This document shows, in pieces, positions 52,778-61,560 of a stretch of DNA of 64,000 nucleotides (the stretch's first letter is position 1; every line of letters begins with the position of its first letter). The stretch comes from Rhizobium cauense. GTDB lineage: Bacteria; Pseudomonadota; Alphaproteobacteria; Rhizobiales; Rhizobiaceae. A program made the position numbers and the translations under genes. The stretch is taken from NCBI RefSeq assembly GCF_019511525.1, contig NZ_JAEUAT010000001.1, forward strand, positions 372,001 through 436,000. The letters run 5' to 3'. Below the pieces are notes generated by a model. It was given only the letters and a program-made list of their open reading frames with translations, did not search any database and was not told the origin of the DNA.

Positions 52778-54108
52778 CCCATGACGCGCGAACGCAACGC
52801 ATTCGAGATGTTGTCGAAGATAAAGACCACGATGAGGATCAGCAGCACCATATAGGCGACCTTGTCCCAGTCGGAATTGGTCTTCATCGATTCGAGCAGC
52901 TTGAGGCCGATGCCGCCAGCGCCGACGGCGCCGATAACGGTGGCCGAGCGGGTGTTAGATTCCCAGAAATACAGGGACTGCGAGATGAAGATCGGAAGCA
53001 CCTGCGGAACGACGCCGAAACGCTGCACGATAACGGGTGGCGCGCCGACAGATTTCACACCCTCGCGCTGCTTGTCATCGACGTTCTCCAGCGCCTCGGC
53101 GTAGACCTTGCCGAGTGCACCGGTGTCGGTGAAGAAGATCGCCGCGATACCGGGAATTGGCCCAGGTCCGAAGGCGCGGGTGAAGAACAGCGCCCAGATC
53201 AGCATGTCGATCGAACGAAGAAAATCGAAGAGGCGCTTCGTCCCCCAGTTGGCGGCGCGGTTGAGGGTAATATTGCGCGCAGCAATGAAGGCCAGCGGGA
53301 AGGCGAAGAGCGACGCGAACAAGGTGCCAACGAAGGCCATCACCAACGTCTGCATCAGCTTGGAGAGAATGTCGCCGTGCTGCCAGCTGGCGTTGTTGAG
53401 GAAGTTGTCGAGTGCGAGCGAGGCGTTCGACTGCTGCGGATCGAGCCGCTCGCTGGAGAACATCAGGCCGGCAACATCGATAAGGCTGCGGCCCCAGAAC
53501 GGCGACTGCGTGTCGAAGAAGAAGTTGGCCCAGCCGAGGAAACGGCGCTGAACATAGGCCTGCGAGGTGCGGATTTCCGCCTGCCCCTCGAAACCGAAGG
53601 AAACGATGACCTTGCTGTCGTCCTGCTTCATGGCGGCCGGTGCGCCCGCCGGCAAGATGGCGCGATCCGGCGTGATCTCGACCGGGTACAGCTTGCCACC
53701 AAGATAGACGTCGACATGCTGAGGCGTCACTTCGAGACGATCCGCCTCGCTGCCGTAGGTGACGGTGTAGCCGCCGTCGGCCGTTGGCCGCAGCCAGTCG
53801 ATGGCCGCACCCTGCGGATACTGGCCGCGGCTCGTCCACTGCGCCGTTACCTTGCCATCCTGGAAACGCAGGCGCGGCTGGGCGCGCCAGGAGTACCAGT
53901 CCTGAACGTAGATCGAAGCGCGCTCCCAGTTGCCGTTGACGAAGGTGGGAATGACCTTGAAAAAGTTGAAGCACAGCGCGAGATAGACAAGCACGATCGC
54001 GGCTGCCAACAACAGGCCCCAGCGCTGCAGGAAGCTGCGATGGAAGACTTCGGGATAGCTTTCCAGCAGGCGCTGGCGATCGGCGGCGTTAACTGTCAGC
54101 GACGACAT
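52762..54108 (-). CDS. phnE: phosphonate ABC transporter permease (second PhnE)
   Basis: The 448-residue permease is much longer than PhnE of enteric bacteria. After one helix (about residues 31-53) there is a periplasmic-type region of about 150 residues rich in beta strands (DGKVTAQWTSRGQYP, VEITPDRAILPAGAP). The permease core follows (about 225-445), with the conserved EAA-type loop near EALENVDDKQREGVKSVG and several helices ending LRSRVMGKKTH. It forms the membrane channel with the other PhnE and PhnC. Its ATG overlaps the other phnE stop by one base (TGATG). The inserted region is typical of rhizobial PhnE2 as far as I recall. Confidence 0.93.
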   Translation of the reverse strand: MSSLTVNAADRQRLLESYPEVFHRSFLQRWGLLLAAAIVLVYLALCFNFFKVIPTFVNGNWERASIYVQDWYSWRAQPRLRFQDGKVTAQWTSRGQYPQGAAIDWLRPTADGGYTVTYGSEADRLEVTPQHVDVYLGGKLYPVEITPDRAILPAGAPAAMKQDDSKVIVSFGFEGQAEIRTSQAYVQRRFLGWANFFFDTQSPFWGRSLIDVAGLMFSSERLDPQQSNASLALDNFLNNASWQHGDILSKLMQTLVMAFVGTLFASLFAFPLAFIAARNITLNRAANWGTKRLFDFLRSIDMLIWALFFTRAFGPGPIPGIAAIFFTDTGALGKVYAEALENVDDKQREGVKSVGAPPVIVQRFGVVPQVLPIFISQSLYFWESNTRSATVIGAVGAGGIGLKLLESMKTNSDWDKVAYMVLLILIVVFIFDNISNALRSRVMGKKTH

Positions 54109-55088
54109 CAGGCTGCTCCTCGGCCGAATTCAAAGGATTGCTTGCCGATCATCCGGCGGCGCAGCCAAGCGGAGAACTGGTCGACGCAGACGACGGTGAT
54201 GAGCAGCAGGATGATGATGGCGTAGGTCTTGGCGGCGTGATCGCGGCCGATTGCCAGGCTGAAGACCTCGCCGATACCGCCGCCGCCAACGGCGCCGATG
54301 ATGGTGGAGGCGCGCACGTTGATCTCGAGGCGCAGCAGCGTGTAGGAAACGAAATTCGGCATGACCTGCGGCAGGATCGCGAAGCGTACACGTTCGAGCC
54401 AGCTGGCGCCCGCGGCGCGCAGCCCTTCGTCCGGTTTCATGTCGGCATTCTCGACGACCTCGAAGAAGAGTTTCCCGAGCGCTCCAATCGTGTGCACGGA
54501 GACGGCGATGATGGCCGAGATGGGACCGATCGACAGGATCGCTGCCAGCAGCCCGGCGATGACGATCTCCGGGAAGGCGCGCAAGATTTCCATGATGCGG
54601 CGAACCACCCAGCGCGTTACGCCGGCGCCGACCAGATTGGTGGAGGCGAAGAAGCAAAGCACGAAGGCGCCGGTCGCGCCGAGAATGGTCGAGACAATGG
54701 CGACGTTGATGGTGATCGCCAGCTGATAAAAGAAGTTCGGAATGTAGAAGCTGTCGGTAATATAGACGCGATCGCTGACGTAATCGTATTTGATCGAACC
54801 GTCAGCATAGGGCGACGGCAGGTCGAACATGGCGCGGAAGATCTCCAGCGGGCTGTCCGGCACGAAATGCTTCATGAAGTCGAAGAAGTAAGGCAGCCGT
54901 TCGAAGAACTTGCCGGAATTGGCGTTGTTGGCGAAATCAAGCGAAGCGCCAAGCACAATCAGGAACACCACGATCGAGATCACGGTGTAGATACGCCGTG
55001 TCCTGACCTGCTGCTGGTAGTGATCGAGAATAGTGCGGGAGCCTTGCTGCAGTCCGCTCATGTGGTCGGATTCGGCCACGTGCGCCAT
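54108..55088 (-). CDS. phnE: phosphonate ABC transporter permease (first PhnE)
   Basis: The start at ATG 55088 (MAHVAESDHMSG) has AGAAGG 9 nt upstream; the ATG at 55097 touches that site and is less likely. The 326-residue protein has six or so helices, starting near residue 35, and the EAA loop in ENADMKPDEGLRAAGASW with LPQVMPNFVSYTLL following, as in phosphonate permeases. It is the first of two permease genes after phnD. A strong stem-loop lies in the 70 bp between them. Together with the second PhnE and the ATPase PhnC it imports phosphonates from the binding protein PhnD. Confidence 0.95.
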   Translation of the reverse strand: MAHVAESDHMSGLQQGSRTILDHYQQQVRTRRIYTVISIVVFLIVLGASLDFANNANSGKFFERLPYFFDFMKHFVPDSPLEIFRAMFDLPSPYADGSIKYDYVSDRVYITDSFYIPNFFYQLAITINVAIVSTILGATGAFVLCFFASTNLVGAGVTRWVVRRIMEILRAFPEIVIAGLLAAILSIGPISAIIAVSVHTIGALGKLFFEVVENADMKPDEGLRAAGASWLERVRFAILPQVMPNFVSYTLLRLEINVRASTIIGAVGGGGIGEVFSLAIGRDHAAKTYAIIILLLITVVCVDQFSAWLRRRMIGKQSFEFGRGAA

Positions 55089-55111
55089 TGTGAGCATCCT
55101 TCTTGAACGAA

Positions 55112-55136
55112 CGGCGGCATCATAATGATGCCGCCG
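55112..55136 (-). promoter_or_regulatory. stem-loop between phnD and phnE
   Basis: An 11-bp perfect stem, CGGCGGCATCA at 55112-55122 and TGATGCCGCCG at 55126-55136, loop TAA, directly after the phnD stop. Without a T-run, it is best read as an mRNA stabiliser or partial attenuator that keeps binding-protein mRNA more abundant than permease mRNA, as in many ABC operons. Confidence 0.65.
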
Positions 55137-55158
55137 CAGAGATATTCAGATCTTCAGA

Positions 55159-56070
55159 TCAGCCGCCGATAACCGACTTACGAGCGTCGATGATCGTCTG
55201 GTAGAAGGACTGGTCGACCGGAGTCCAATCGACGTAACCGCCGCCGGTGAAGCTTTCGAAGCAGGTCTTGTCGGTCTTCGGCAGCTCGGCGAAGTAGGCG
55301 GTGACCTTCTTCTGGATGTCTTCAGGCAGCTTGTTGGAGACCATCAGCGGGCCGTTCGGGATCAGCGGCGACTTCCAGACCTGAACGATATCGTCCATGT
55401 CGAGGAGGCCCTTGGTGACCATGATGTGCAGGTTGCCGGAGCTGTAGCCCTGGGCCCAATCGCCGGTGGCCGAACCGAAGGTCGTGCCGACGTCGAATTT
55501 CTTGTCGAGAACGCCGAGAACGAGGTTCTCATGGCCGCCGCCGAAGCCGGTTTCGGAGAAGAACTGCTTGACCGGCATGCCGATGTCCTTCGGCAGCGAG
55601 ACGTTCGGGACGAGGTAGCCCGAGGTCGAATCCGGATCAGCGAAGCCGAGCTTCTTGCCCTTGGCGTCGGCGAGCGTCTTGATGCCGGAATCCTTGCGGG
55701 CGACCATGATCGAGTAGTAGCCGTTCGAGCCGTCTGCCTGCTTGGTGGTCAGAACCGGGGTCACGGCATTCGGATCCTTGAGGTAGATCGAGGCGTAGGA
55801 GGAAGCGCCCATCATGGCCATGTCGATGGTGCCGCCGAGAAGGCCCTGGATGACACCGTTGTAGTTCGGCGACGGGAAGATCTGGACTTCCGAAACGCCG
55901 GTTGCAGCGACGAGGCCCGGCTTGACGCATTCGGTGCGGCGAACCTGGTCGGCTTCGTTTTCGCCACCATCGAGACCGATGCGCAGGACCTTGACGTCCT
56001 GTGCGTAGGCCTGGCCGGCGACGGTAGCGACGGCGACGGTCGCCATCAGGATCTTGCGGAACGAAGACAT
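55159..56070 (-). CDS. phnD: phosphonate ABC transporter substrate-binding protein
   Basis: The 303-residue protein has a signal peptide (about 1-23, ending GQAYAQ) and a type II periplasmic binding fold of the PhnD family: VLRIGLDGGENEADQVRR at the N-terminus, IFPSPNYNGVIQGLLGGTID, KLGFADPDSTSGYLVPNV and FGSATGDWAQGYSSGNL. The SPNY and DPDSTSG positions contact the phosphonate in PhnD structures. It captures alkylphosphonates in the periplasm and hands them to the PhnE permeases. It is the second gene of the phnCDEE operon, 88 bp after phnC. Confidence 0.96.
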   Translation of the reverse strand: MSSFRKILMATVAVATVAGQAYAQDVKVLRIGLDGGENEADQVRRTECVKPGLVAATGVSEVQIFPSPNYNGVIQGLLGGTIDMAMMGASSYASIYLKDPNAVTPVLTTKQADGSNGYYSIMVARKDSGIKTLADAKGKKLGFADPDSTSGYLVPNVSLPKDIGMPVKQFFSETGFGGGHENLVLGVLDKKFDVGTTFGSATGDWAQGYSSGNLHIMVTKGLLDMDDIVQVWKSPLIPNGPLMVSNKLPEDIQKKVTAYFAELPKTDKTCFESFTGGGYVDWTPVDQSFYQTIIDARKSVIGG

Positions 56071-56158
56071 GGTATTCTCCTTTGGTGACTTTGGACTTAG
56101 CTTTTTAGGTAATCGGGGATGTGCGATCTTCCGGCTGTTTCCCCCGGCCGGAAACTGG

Positions 56159-57004
56159 TCAGCGCATGACGGCGGATGCGGCCATCACGCGGGATACGGC
56201 GTCTTCCTTGCCCTTGACGGAGACGAGGCTGGTCGAGGTCATGGATTCATCAATGCCGGCCCCGTTCTTGTCCGTGCCGTAAATCTCGTTGACGGCACTG
56301 GCCGTCAGTTCGGACGGCTTGCCGTCGAAGACAACGCGGCCGCCGGCCATGCCGACGATGCGCTCGCAATAGCTGCGGGCCGTATCGAGCGTGTGAAGAT
56401 TGGTGATAACAGTGATGCCTTCGCGCTCGTTAATGTCGCGCAAGGCGTCCATGACGATCTTGGCGTTCAGCGGATCGAGCGAAGCGATCGGCTCGTCGGC
56501 GAGCAGCATCTTCGGGTTCTGCATCAGCGCGCGGGCGATCGCCACGCGCTGCTGCTGACCACCGGACAGTGTTCCGGCCAGCTGCAACGCAGTCTGCTCG
56601 ATGCCGAGCCGCTCGAGGGCCGCAATTGCGTGGATGCGCTCTTCGCGGGTGAAGATGCCAAGCAGGCTCAAGGCGGTCGAGCGATGGTTGAGGCGGCCGA
56701 GGATGACGTTGGTCATCACGTCCAGACGCGGAACCAGATTGAACTGCTGGAGGATCATCGCGCAATCGCGCTGCCAGTTTCGCAGCCCCTTGCCGCGCAG
56801 CCTGGAGACTTCCGCGCCATCGAAATGGATCGAGCCAGAGCTCGGCTCCTGCAGGCGATTGATCATGCGCAGAAGCGTGGACTTGCCGGCACCGGAACGG
56901 CCGATGATGCCGACCATCTGGCCCTGAGGAATATCGAGCGTCACGGAATCGACGGCCGTCTTGTTGCCGAATCGACGGGTGACATTCTTCAGCTCGAACA
57001 TCAT
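56159..57004 (-). CDS. phnC: phosphonate ABC transporter ATP-binding protein
   Basis: The 281-residue ATPase has Walker [14 protein letters not shown], the Q-loop region [13 protein letters not shown], signature [15 protein letters not shown] and Walker [17 protein letters not shown], followed by the H-loop in [11 protein letters not shown]. The sequence, with [19 protein letters not shown] near the start, is that of PhnC. A C-terminal extension of about 35 residues lies beyond the usual end ([16 protein letters not shown]). It energises phosphonate uptake. It is the first gene of its operon, and a Pho-box-like site sits about 64 bp upstream of the start. Confidence 0.95.
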   Translation of the reverse strand: MMFELKNVTRRFGNKTAVDSVTLDIPQGQMVGIIGRSGAGKSTLLRMINRLQEPSSGSIHFDGAEVSRLRGKGLRNWQRDCAMILQQFNLVPRLDVMTNVILGRLNHRSTALSLLGIFTREERIHAIAALERLGIEQTALQLAGTLSGGQQQRVAIARALMQNPKMLLADEPIASLDPLNAKIVMDALRDINEREGITVITNLHTLDTARSYCERIVGMAGGRVVFDGKPSELTASAVNEIYGTDKNGAGIDESMTSTSLVSVKGKEDAVSRVMAASAVMR

Positions 57005-57067
57005 GCTCTACCTCATAGTCCAGATGCGATATGACGGAGTGCATTAGGCCCGGTTCATGAAGCTCCA

Positions 57068-57085
57068 ATGTCAGTTTTGTGTAAG
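57068..57085 (-). promoter_or_regulatory. candidate Pho box upstream of phnC
   Basis: On the minus strand CTTACACAAAACTGACAT: two 7-mers, CTTACAC and CTGACAT, 4 bp apart, matching the PhoB half-site CTGTCA(C/T) at 5 and 6 of 7 positions. Location 64 bp before the phnC ATG fits a PhoB-activated promoter. A further TGTCAT lies 8 bp upstream. Confidence 0.55.
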
Positions 57086-57308
57086 GACTGTCATAATCGA
57101 CGCTTTGACCAATGCCGAAACGCAGTCGAGCACAGGCATGCCATCGTTCCGTGCGCCGGATAAGCAACAGATCGGACAGGAACCTTCATCGGGATCTGAA
57201 CTAGCGGTCACCGATCTGGCCGGCGCGAGAGATATGCCCTCTGGCAGTTGACCCAACCGCCGGTCGATGGCAGGCAATCTCCGACCCCGACGATAGTGGA
57301 GTAAAGCG

Positions 57309-57521
57309 ATGGATCAGACACTCTTCAAAAACCTGTGCAAAGACGGGAAGTTCAAAGAGGCACTCGCTCTCGCCATTCGTGGACATGAAGACGAGAAGTT
57401 CACGCCCAGCCGCTTCTCGATGGATAAAAAGACGGGATTGCCGATCTTCTACCGCGGCAACAAACGCGTGGAACCGGATGAGACCGGCGAATGGCAGTTG
57501 GCGAAGAATCCGTGGGGCTGA
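57309..57521 (+). CDS. small protein, function unknown
   Basis: A 70-residue hydrophilic protein (MDQTLFKNLCKDGKFKEAL at the start, then AIRGHEDEKFTPSRF and MDKKTGLPIFYRGNKRV, ending WQLAKNPWG). GGAG lies before the ATG at proper distance. No signal or membrane segment and no family known to me. It is divergent from phnC, with 304 bp between the starts that include the Pho box. It is followed after 122 bp by the LysR gene. The charged, structured composition argues for a real gene rather than chance. Confidence 0.5.
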   Translation: MDQTLFKNLCKDGKFKEALALAIRGHEDEKFTPSRFSMDKKTGLPIFYRGNKRVEPDETGEWQLAKNPWG

Positions 57522-57643
57522 TACGAAGCCAATAGTCGATCGCGGCAACATTGACCACGCCAAGGACGATGTGCCAGCATCGCGCCATTGGCGATGAGCA
57601 AAGCCACTTCCCCGCGCTCTTTCTGACACCGGTTCGGCAGTCG

Positions 57644-58576
57644 ATGCATCCGAGACTCCTCAAGACATTCCTCGCGGTCGCCCGGCATCGCAATTTCACC
57701 CGGGCAGCGGCGGACGTTCATCTAGCCCAATCGAGTGTCAGCGATCAGATCCAGTCGCTGGAGGCAGAGCTTGGCGCCTCCCTCTTCGAGCGGTCGAAAC
57801 GCGGACTGGAACTGACGCCGGCCGGAGAAACGCTCCGTCGCTATGCTGATGAAATCCTTGCTCTGACAGAAGAGGCTCGAACGGCTGTTGCGGCGGAAGC
57901 CGGCCAGCAGGATCGCATCAGGATCGGCGCGTTGGAAACAGTTGCATCCACGATGCTTCCCGAATTCCTATCCGGCTTCCAAAAGCTACATCCCTCAATG
58001 GAGTTGCGGCTCAGCGTGGCAGGCAGCGGCGACCTGCTCCGCAAGCTGGAAGAGGACGATATCGATGTTGCCGTCTTCTTCGATCGGGGAGACCTCGATG
58101 AGCGCTTTGTCAAACGGACGCTCCAGACCGAACCCGTCGTCCTCATCACGCCCGCGACCGGATCCGCGTCACAAAATCCCGGCCTGCACGAGCTTGCTTC
58201 GTTGAGCTTCGTGGCAACGGAAGTCGGCTGCGTCTACCGCAGCGTATTCGACAAGGCGTTCGCCGACGCCGGCTTGGCGGCGCCGAAGCTCGCGTCCGAG
58301 GTCGGCAGCATCGGAACAATCGTGAGGATGGTGGCAGCGGGCGCTGGCTTCGGTCTCGTTCCGCGTCTGGCCGTGATCGATGCCCTTGGTGACGGCACGA
58401 TCCGCGAAATGCCCTGGCCAGGGCCGACCGGAACGGTGTCGCTGGTGATGATCTGGCGGCGCCGGCGTGTGCAGCCGTCCGGCCTCCGGGCCTTTCTGAC
58501 GGCTGCGAGCGATGGTTTCGTAGCCGCTAGACCAGGCGATGACCGCCTTCGACGTGCAGTATCGTCCCTGTCGTGA
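57644..58576 (+). CDS. LysR family transcriptional regulator
   Basis: ATG 57644 begins the winged helix-turn-helix directly (MHPRLLKTFLAVARHRNFT, RAAADVHLAQSSVSDQIQSL, EAELGASLFERSKRGLELT); the open frame extends upstream by 31 unrelated codons. The 310-residue product has the effector-binding domain at about 90-300 (IRIGALETVASTMLPEFL, GAGFGLVPRLAVID). It probably regulates nearby genes, perhaps the SDR gene, with which it is convergent and overlaps by 50 bp. It could alternatively act on the phn genes, but PhoB is the expected regulator there. Confidence 0.92.
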   Translation: MHPRLLKTFLAVARHRNFTRAAADVHLAQSSVSDQIQSLEAELGASLFERSKRGLELTPAGETLRRYADEILALTEEARTAVAAEAGQQDRIRIGALETVASTMLPEFLSGFQKLHPSMELRLSVAGSGDLLRKLEEDDIDVAVFFDRGDLDERFVKRTLQTEPVVLITPATGSASQNPGLHELASLSFVATEVGCVYRSVFDKAFADAGLAAPKLASEVGSIGTIVRMVAAGAGFGLVPRLAVIDALGDGTIREMPWPGPTGTVSLVMIWRRRRVQPSGLRAFLTAASDGFVAARPGDDRLRRAVSSLS

Positions 58577-59264
58577 AGCCATTGCCCATCAGGAAACTGA
58601 TGGCGTCGGCGATGTCGTCAGGCTTTCCTACGCGCCCGACGGGAAGCCGCTCTGCCATGGCGTTCAGGGTCTCGTCTTTCCTGTCGCCGGCAACGAATTC
58701 CCAGATGGGCGTATCCACCCAGCCGGGTGAGACCGCATTGATGCGGATCGGCGCGAGCTCGACCGCAAGCGCCCGGACCAATCCTTCGAGCGCGGCATTG
58801 ACCGCCGCGACCGCCGAACCGCGCACTGAGGGACGGTAGGCCGCTATCCCCGATGTGAATGTGATCGAACCCTTGGCCGCAAGGGTGGGTGCGCCGTGCT
58901 TGGCAAGCAGCAAGGGTCCGTAGAGCTTGCTTTCGACAACACGTTGGACGGCGTGCAAGTTGATGGAGGGCAGCAATTCGTAGGCACCACTGATCTCCGC
59001 GGCCGTGCTAACGATGTGGTCGAACGCTTCGAAGCGTTTGAAGAGATCGGGAACCTGGCTCTCCTCGGTGATATCGACCGCGACGGTGCGAAGTGCGGCG
59101 GGGTTTCGAAGGTCTTCGCGAGCGCGGGCCAGCTTCTCCTCGCTGCGCCCTGCGATGACGACTTCGGCACCGCCGGCGAGGCTGCGTCTTGCGAGCGCCA
59201 GCCCCATGCCCGAGCTGCCGCCGACGATAAGAATTCTCGAGTTTCTGATTTCACCGGTTTCCAT
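58527..59264 (-). CDS. atypical short-chain dehydrogenase/reductase family protein
   Basis: The 245-residue protein has the SDR fold: cofactor motif LIVGGSSGMGLALARR (GxxxGxG), VAVDITEESQV, a SITFTSGIAAYRPS strand with the conserved Ser, and INAVSPGWVDTPIW after it. In classical SDRs a YxxxK lies 12-13 residues past the Ser, but here the region reads GSAVAAVNAALEGL with no Tyr and no Lys. Such divergent SDRs lacking the pair occur in several bacteria and may have altered or no redox chemistry. It lies between the two phn operons on the minus strand. Its 3' end overlaps the LysR gene by 50 bp. The substrate is unknown. Confidence 0.88.
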   Translation of the reverse strand: METGEIRNSRILIVGGSSGMGLALARRSLAGGAEVVIAGRSEEKLARAREDLRNPAALRTVAVDITEESQVPDLFKRFEAFDHIVSTAAEISGAYELLPSINLHAVQRVVESKLYGPLLLAKHGAPTLAAKGSITFTSGIAAYRPSVRGSAVAAVNAALEGLVRALAVELAPIRINAVSPGWVDTPIWEFVAGDRKDETLNAMAERLPVGRVGKPDDIADAISFLMGNGFTTGTILHVEGGHRLV

Positions 59265-59394
59265 GTCGTTCTCTCCTGATGATCTTGCAGGCGGATCATT
59301 GGCAGGCGAAGGCGGAAGCGGGAAACGGAGAAAATCGATAGCGTCATCGGAGATTCCGATGGAGCAAAAGGAAACGGCCCCGAGGGGCCGTTGA

Positions 59395-60012
59395 TCATGC
59401 TTCGTAGCGGGCGAGGAAATCTTCGGCGCTCAGCGCGCGGAAATCGGCCAGCGCAACGCGCAGGCGGTCGTGCTCCCAATCCCACCAGGCGAGCTTGTCC
59501 ATCCGTTCACCGACCTCTTTCGGGAAGCGTTCGCGGATCAGCTTGGCGGGGACGCCACCGACGATGGTGTAGGGGGCGACATCCTTGGAGACCACGGCCC
59601 CGGCGCCGATCACCGCTCCATTGCCGACCGTGACGCCGGGCAGGATGGTGGCGCCATGGCCGATCCAGACGTCATGGCCGATGACGACGCGGTTGGAGCG
59701 GCGCCATTCGAAGAAGTCGGTCTCCATATCGGCATCCGGCCAATAATCGGCGGCGCGATAGGTGAAATGGTGCAGCGTTGCGCGCCAGGTCGGGTGGTTG
59801 GTGGCGTTGATACGCACCGAGGCGGCGATGTTGACGAACTTGCCGATCGTCGCGCACCAGATGGCGCCATCCTGCATGACATAGGAATAGTCGCCAAACT
59901 CGACTTCCTCGATGCGGCAACGCTCCGAGACCTCCGTGAAGCGGCCGAAGGTGGCGTTCTTCACGGATGCGGTTTCATGGAAATAGGGCTCGAGGCCAAT
60001 CTTGCGGCTCAT
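59395..60012 (-). CDS. phosphonate-operon acetyltransferase, hexapeptide repeat family
   Basis: The 205-residue protein is a left-handed beta-helix acyltransferase of the xenobiotic acetyltransferase (XAT) type that occurs in phn clusters. Signs are the isoleucine-patch repeats ([54 protein letters not shown]), with [17 protein letters not shown] holding the conserved catalytic-type His, and the end [17 protein letters not shown]. In related pathways an acetyl group is put on aminoalkylphosphonates before C-P cleavage, but here this is an inference. Its ATG overlaps the phnL stop by 4 bases, so it belongs to the upstream phn operon. Confidence 0.88.
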   Translation of the reverse strand: MSRKIGLEPYFHETASVKNATFGRFTEVSERCRIEEVEFGDYSYVMQDGAIWCATIGKFVNIAASVRINATNHPTWRATLHHFTYRAADYWPDADMETDFFEWRRSNRVVIGHDVWIGHGATILPGVTVGNGAVIGAGAVVSKDVAPYTIVGGVPAKLIRERFPKEVGERMDKLAWWDWEHDRLRVALADFRALSAEDFLARYEA

Positions 60013-60719
60013 GCTGCGATTGCCTTTCGCGGCGAGAACTTCTGGACGTCGAGAATGCGGTCGGCAACGGCTTCGCGCACTTCCTCATCATGGAAGATGC
60101 CGAGAAGCGCGACACCCGCCTTCTTCTTCTCCTCGATCATGCCGACGACGACGGCGCGGTTCCTGGCGTCCAGCGATGCGGTCGGCTCGTCGAGCAGCAG
60201 GACCGTGTGATCGGTGATGAAGCCGCGGGCAATGTTGACGCGCTGCTGCTCGCCGCCGGAGAAGGTGGCGGGCGGGAGCTGCCAGAGCGCTTCCGGCACG
60301 TTCAGCTTCGAGAGAAGGTCTGCGGCCTTCTCGCGCGCCGTTTCCGCCTTCTCGCCACGGGCGACCAGCGGCTCGGCAACAACGTCGATCGCCGCGACGC
60401 GCGGAACGGTGCGCAGGAACTGGCTGACATAGCCAAGCGTATGGCGGCGCACGGCGATGACCGTGCGCGGGTCCGCCGTTGCCAGATCGACGATCTTGTC
60501 GTGATGCTTGATGAGGATCTGGCCGCTATCGACGGCGTAGTTGCCGTAGATCATCTTCAAGAGCGAGCTCTTGCCGATGCCAGACGGGCCGCCGAGCACG
60601 ACGCATTCCCCGCAGGCCACAGAAAAGGATACATCCGAAACGACAGGCAGCTTGATGCCGTCGCGCAGGTGCATGGTGAAGCTCTTGACGACTTCAGAAA
60701 CAACGAGTGGCGTTGCCAT
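60009..60719 (-). CDS. phnL: phosphonate C-P lyase system protein PhnL
   Basis: The 236-residue ABC-type ATPase has Walker [14 protein letters not shown] (Ile where Ser is more usual), signature [14 protein letters not shown] and Walker [16 protein letters not shown], followed by [12 protein letters not shown] in the H-loop position. It is PhnL, which with PhnGHI attaches the phosphonate to the ribose of a nucleoside triphosphate. It lies 64 bp after phnK and overlaps the acetyltransferase gene by 4 bases. Length is normal. Confidence 0.96.
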   Translation of the reverse strand: MATPLVVSEVVKSFTMHLRDGIKLPVVSDVSFSVACGECVVLGGPSGIGKSSLLKMIYGNYAVDSGQILIKHHDKIVDLATADPRTVIAVRRHTLGYVSQFLRTVPRVAAIDVVAEPLVARGEKAETAREKAADLLSKLNVPEALWQLPPATFSGGEQQRVNIARGFITDHTVLLLDEPTASLDARNRAVVVGMIEEKKKAGVALLGIFHDEEVREAVADRILDVQKFSPRKAIAA

Positions 60720-60783
60720 GATTTCTTTCCTTAGTTTCGCTTGCCGCGGACACCGGTAGCCGGAGTCAGAACGGCATTCGCGA

Positions 60784-61560
60784 TCAGACCTGCAGGATGG
60801 AGGAAACGAGGAGCTGCGTGTACGGCTCGCGCGGGTCGTCGAGCACGCGATCGGTCAGCCCCTGCTCGATGACATGGCCATCCTTCATCACCATCATGCG
60901 GTGCGACAGCAGGCGCGCGACGGCGAGGTCGTGGGTGACGATGATCGCAGCAAGGCCGAGATCGTTGACAAGGCCGCGAACGAGATCGAGCAGGCGGGCC
61001 TGCACGGACACGTCGAGGCCGCCGGTCGGCTCGTCCATGAAGACCAGGCGCGGGCCGGTGACCAGATTGCGGGCAATCTGCAGACGCTGGCGCATGCCGC
61101 CCGAGAAGGCCCGCGGCTGGTCGTCGATACGGCCTTCGTCGATCTCGACGCGCTGCAGCCAGTCGATGGCGGTGGAGCGGATATTGCCGTAGTGGCGGTC
61201 GCCGATCGCCATCAGGCGTTCGCCGACATTGGCACCGGCCGAGACCGTCATGCGCAGACCGTCAGCCGGATTCTGATGCACGAAACCCCAGTCGGTGCGC
61301 ATCAGGAAGCGGCGCTCGGCCTCGTTCATGCGGTATAGGTCGCGATAGGCGCCGTCGCGCATGTGGTATTCGACGCTGCCGGTCGTCGGCATCAGGCGGG
61401 TCGAGATGCAGTTGAGCAGGGTCGTCTTGCCTGAGCCGGATTCCCCGACGATGGCGAGCACTTCGCCGGGCCAGAGTTCGAAGGCGACGTTCTTGCAGCC
61501 GATGCGGTTGCCGTAGAACTTCGAGACGTCATTGACTTTGAGAAGCGGGGTGTCGCTCAT
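60784..61560 (-). CDS. phnK: phosphonate C-P lyase system protein PhnK
   Basis: ATG 61560 overlaps the phnJ stop (ATGA); a longer open frame upstream has no homology. The 258-residue protein is an ABC-type ATPase with Walker A VGESGSGKTTLLN, signature FSGGMRQRLQIARNL and Walker B LVFMDEPTGGLDVS, then VTHDLAVARLLSHR. It resembles oligopeptide transporter ATPases, as PhnK does. It binds the PhnGHIJ core and uses ATP to drive conformational change. All ATPase motifs are present. Confidence 0.96.
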   Translation of the reverse strand: MSDTPLLKVNDVSKFYGNRIGCKNVAFELWPGEVLAIVGESGSGKTTLLNCISTRLMPTTGSVEYHMRDGAYRDLYRMNEAERRFLMRTDWGFVHQNPADGLRMTVSAGANVGERLMAIGDRHYGNIRSTAIDWLQRVEIDEGRIDDQPRAFSGGMRQRLQIARNLVTGPRLVFMDEPTGGLDVSVQARLLDLVRGLVNDLGLAAIIVTHDLAVARLLSHRMMVMKDGHVIEQGLTDRVLDDPREPYTQLLVSSILQV

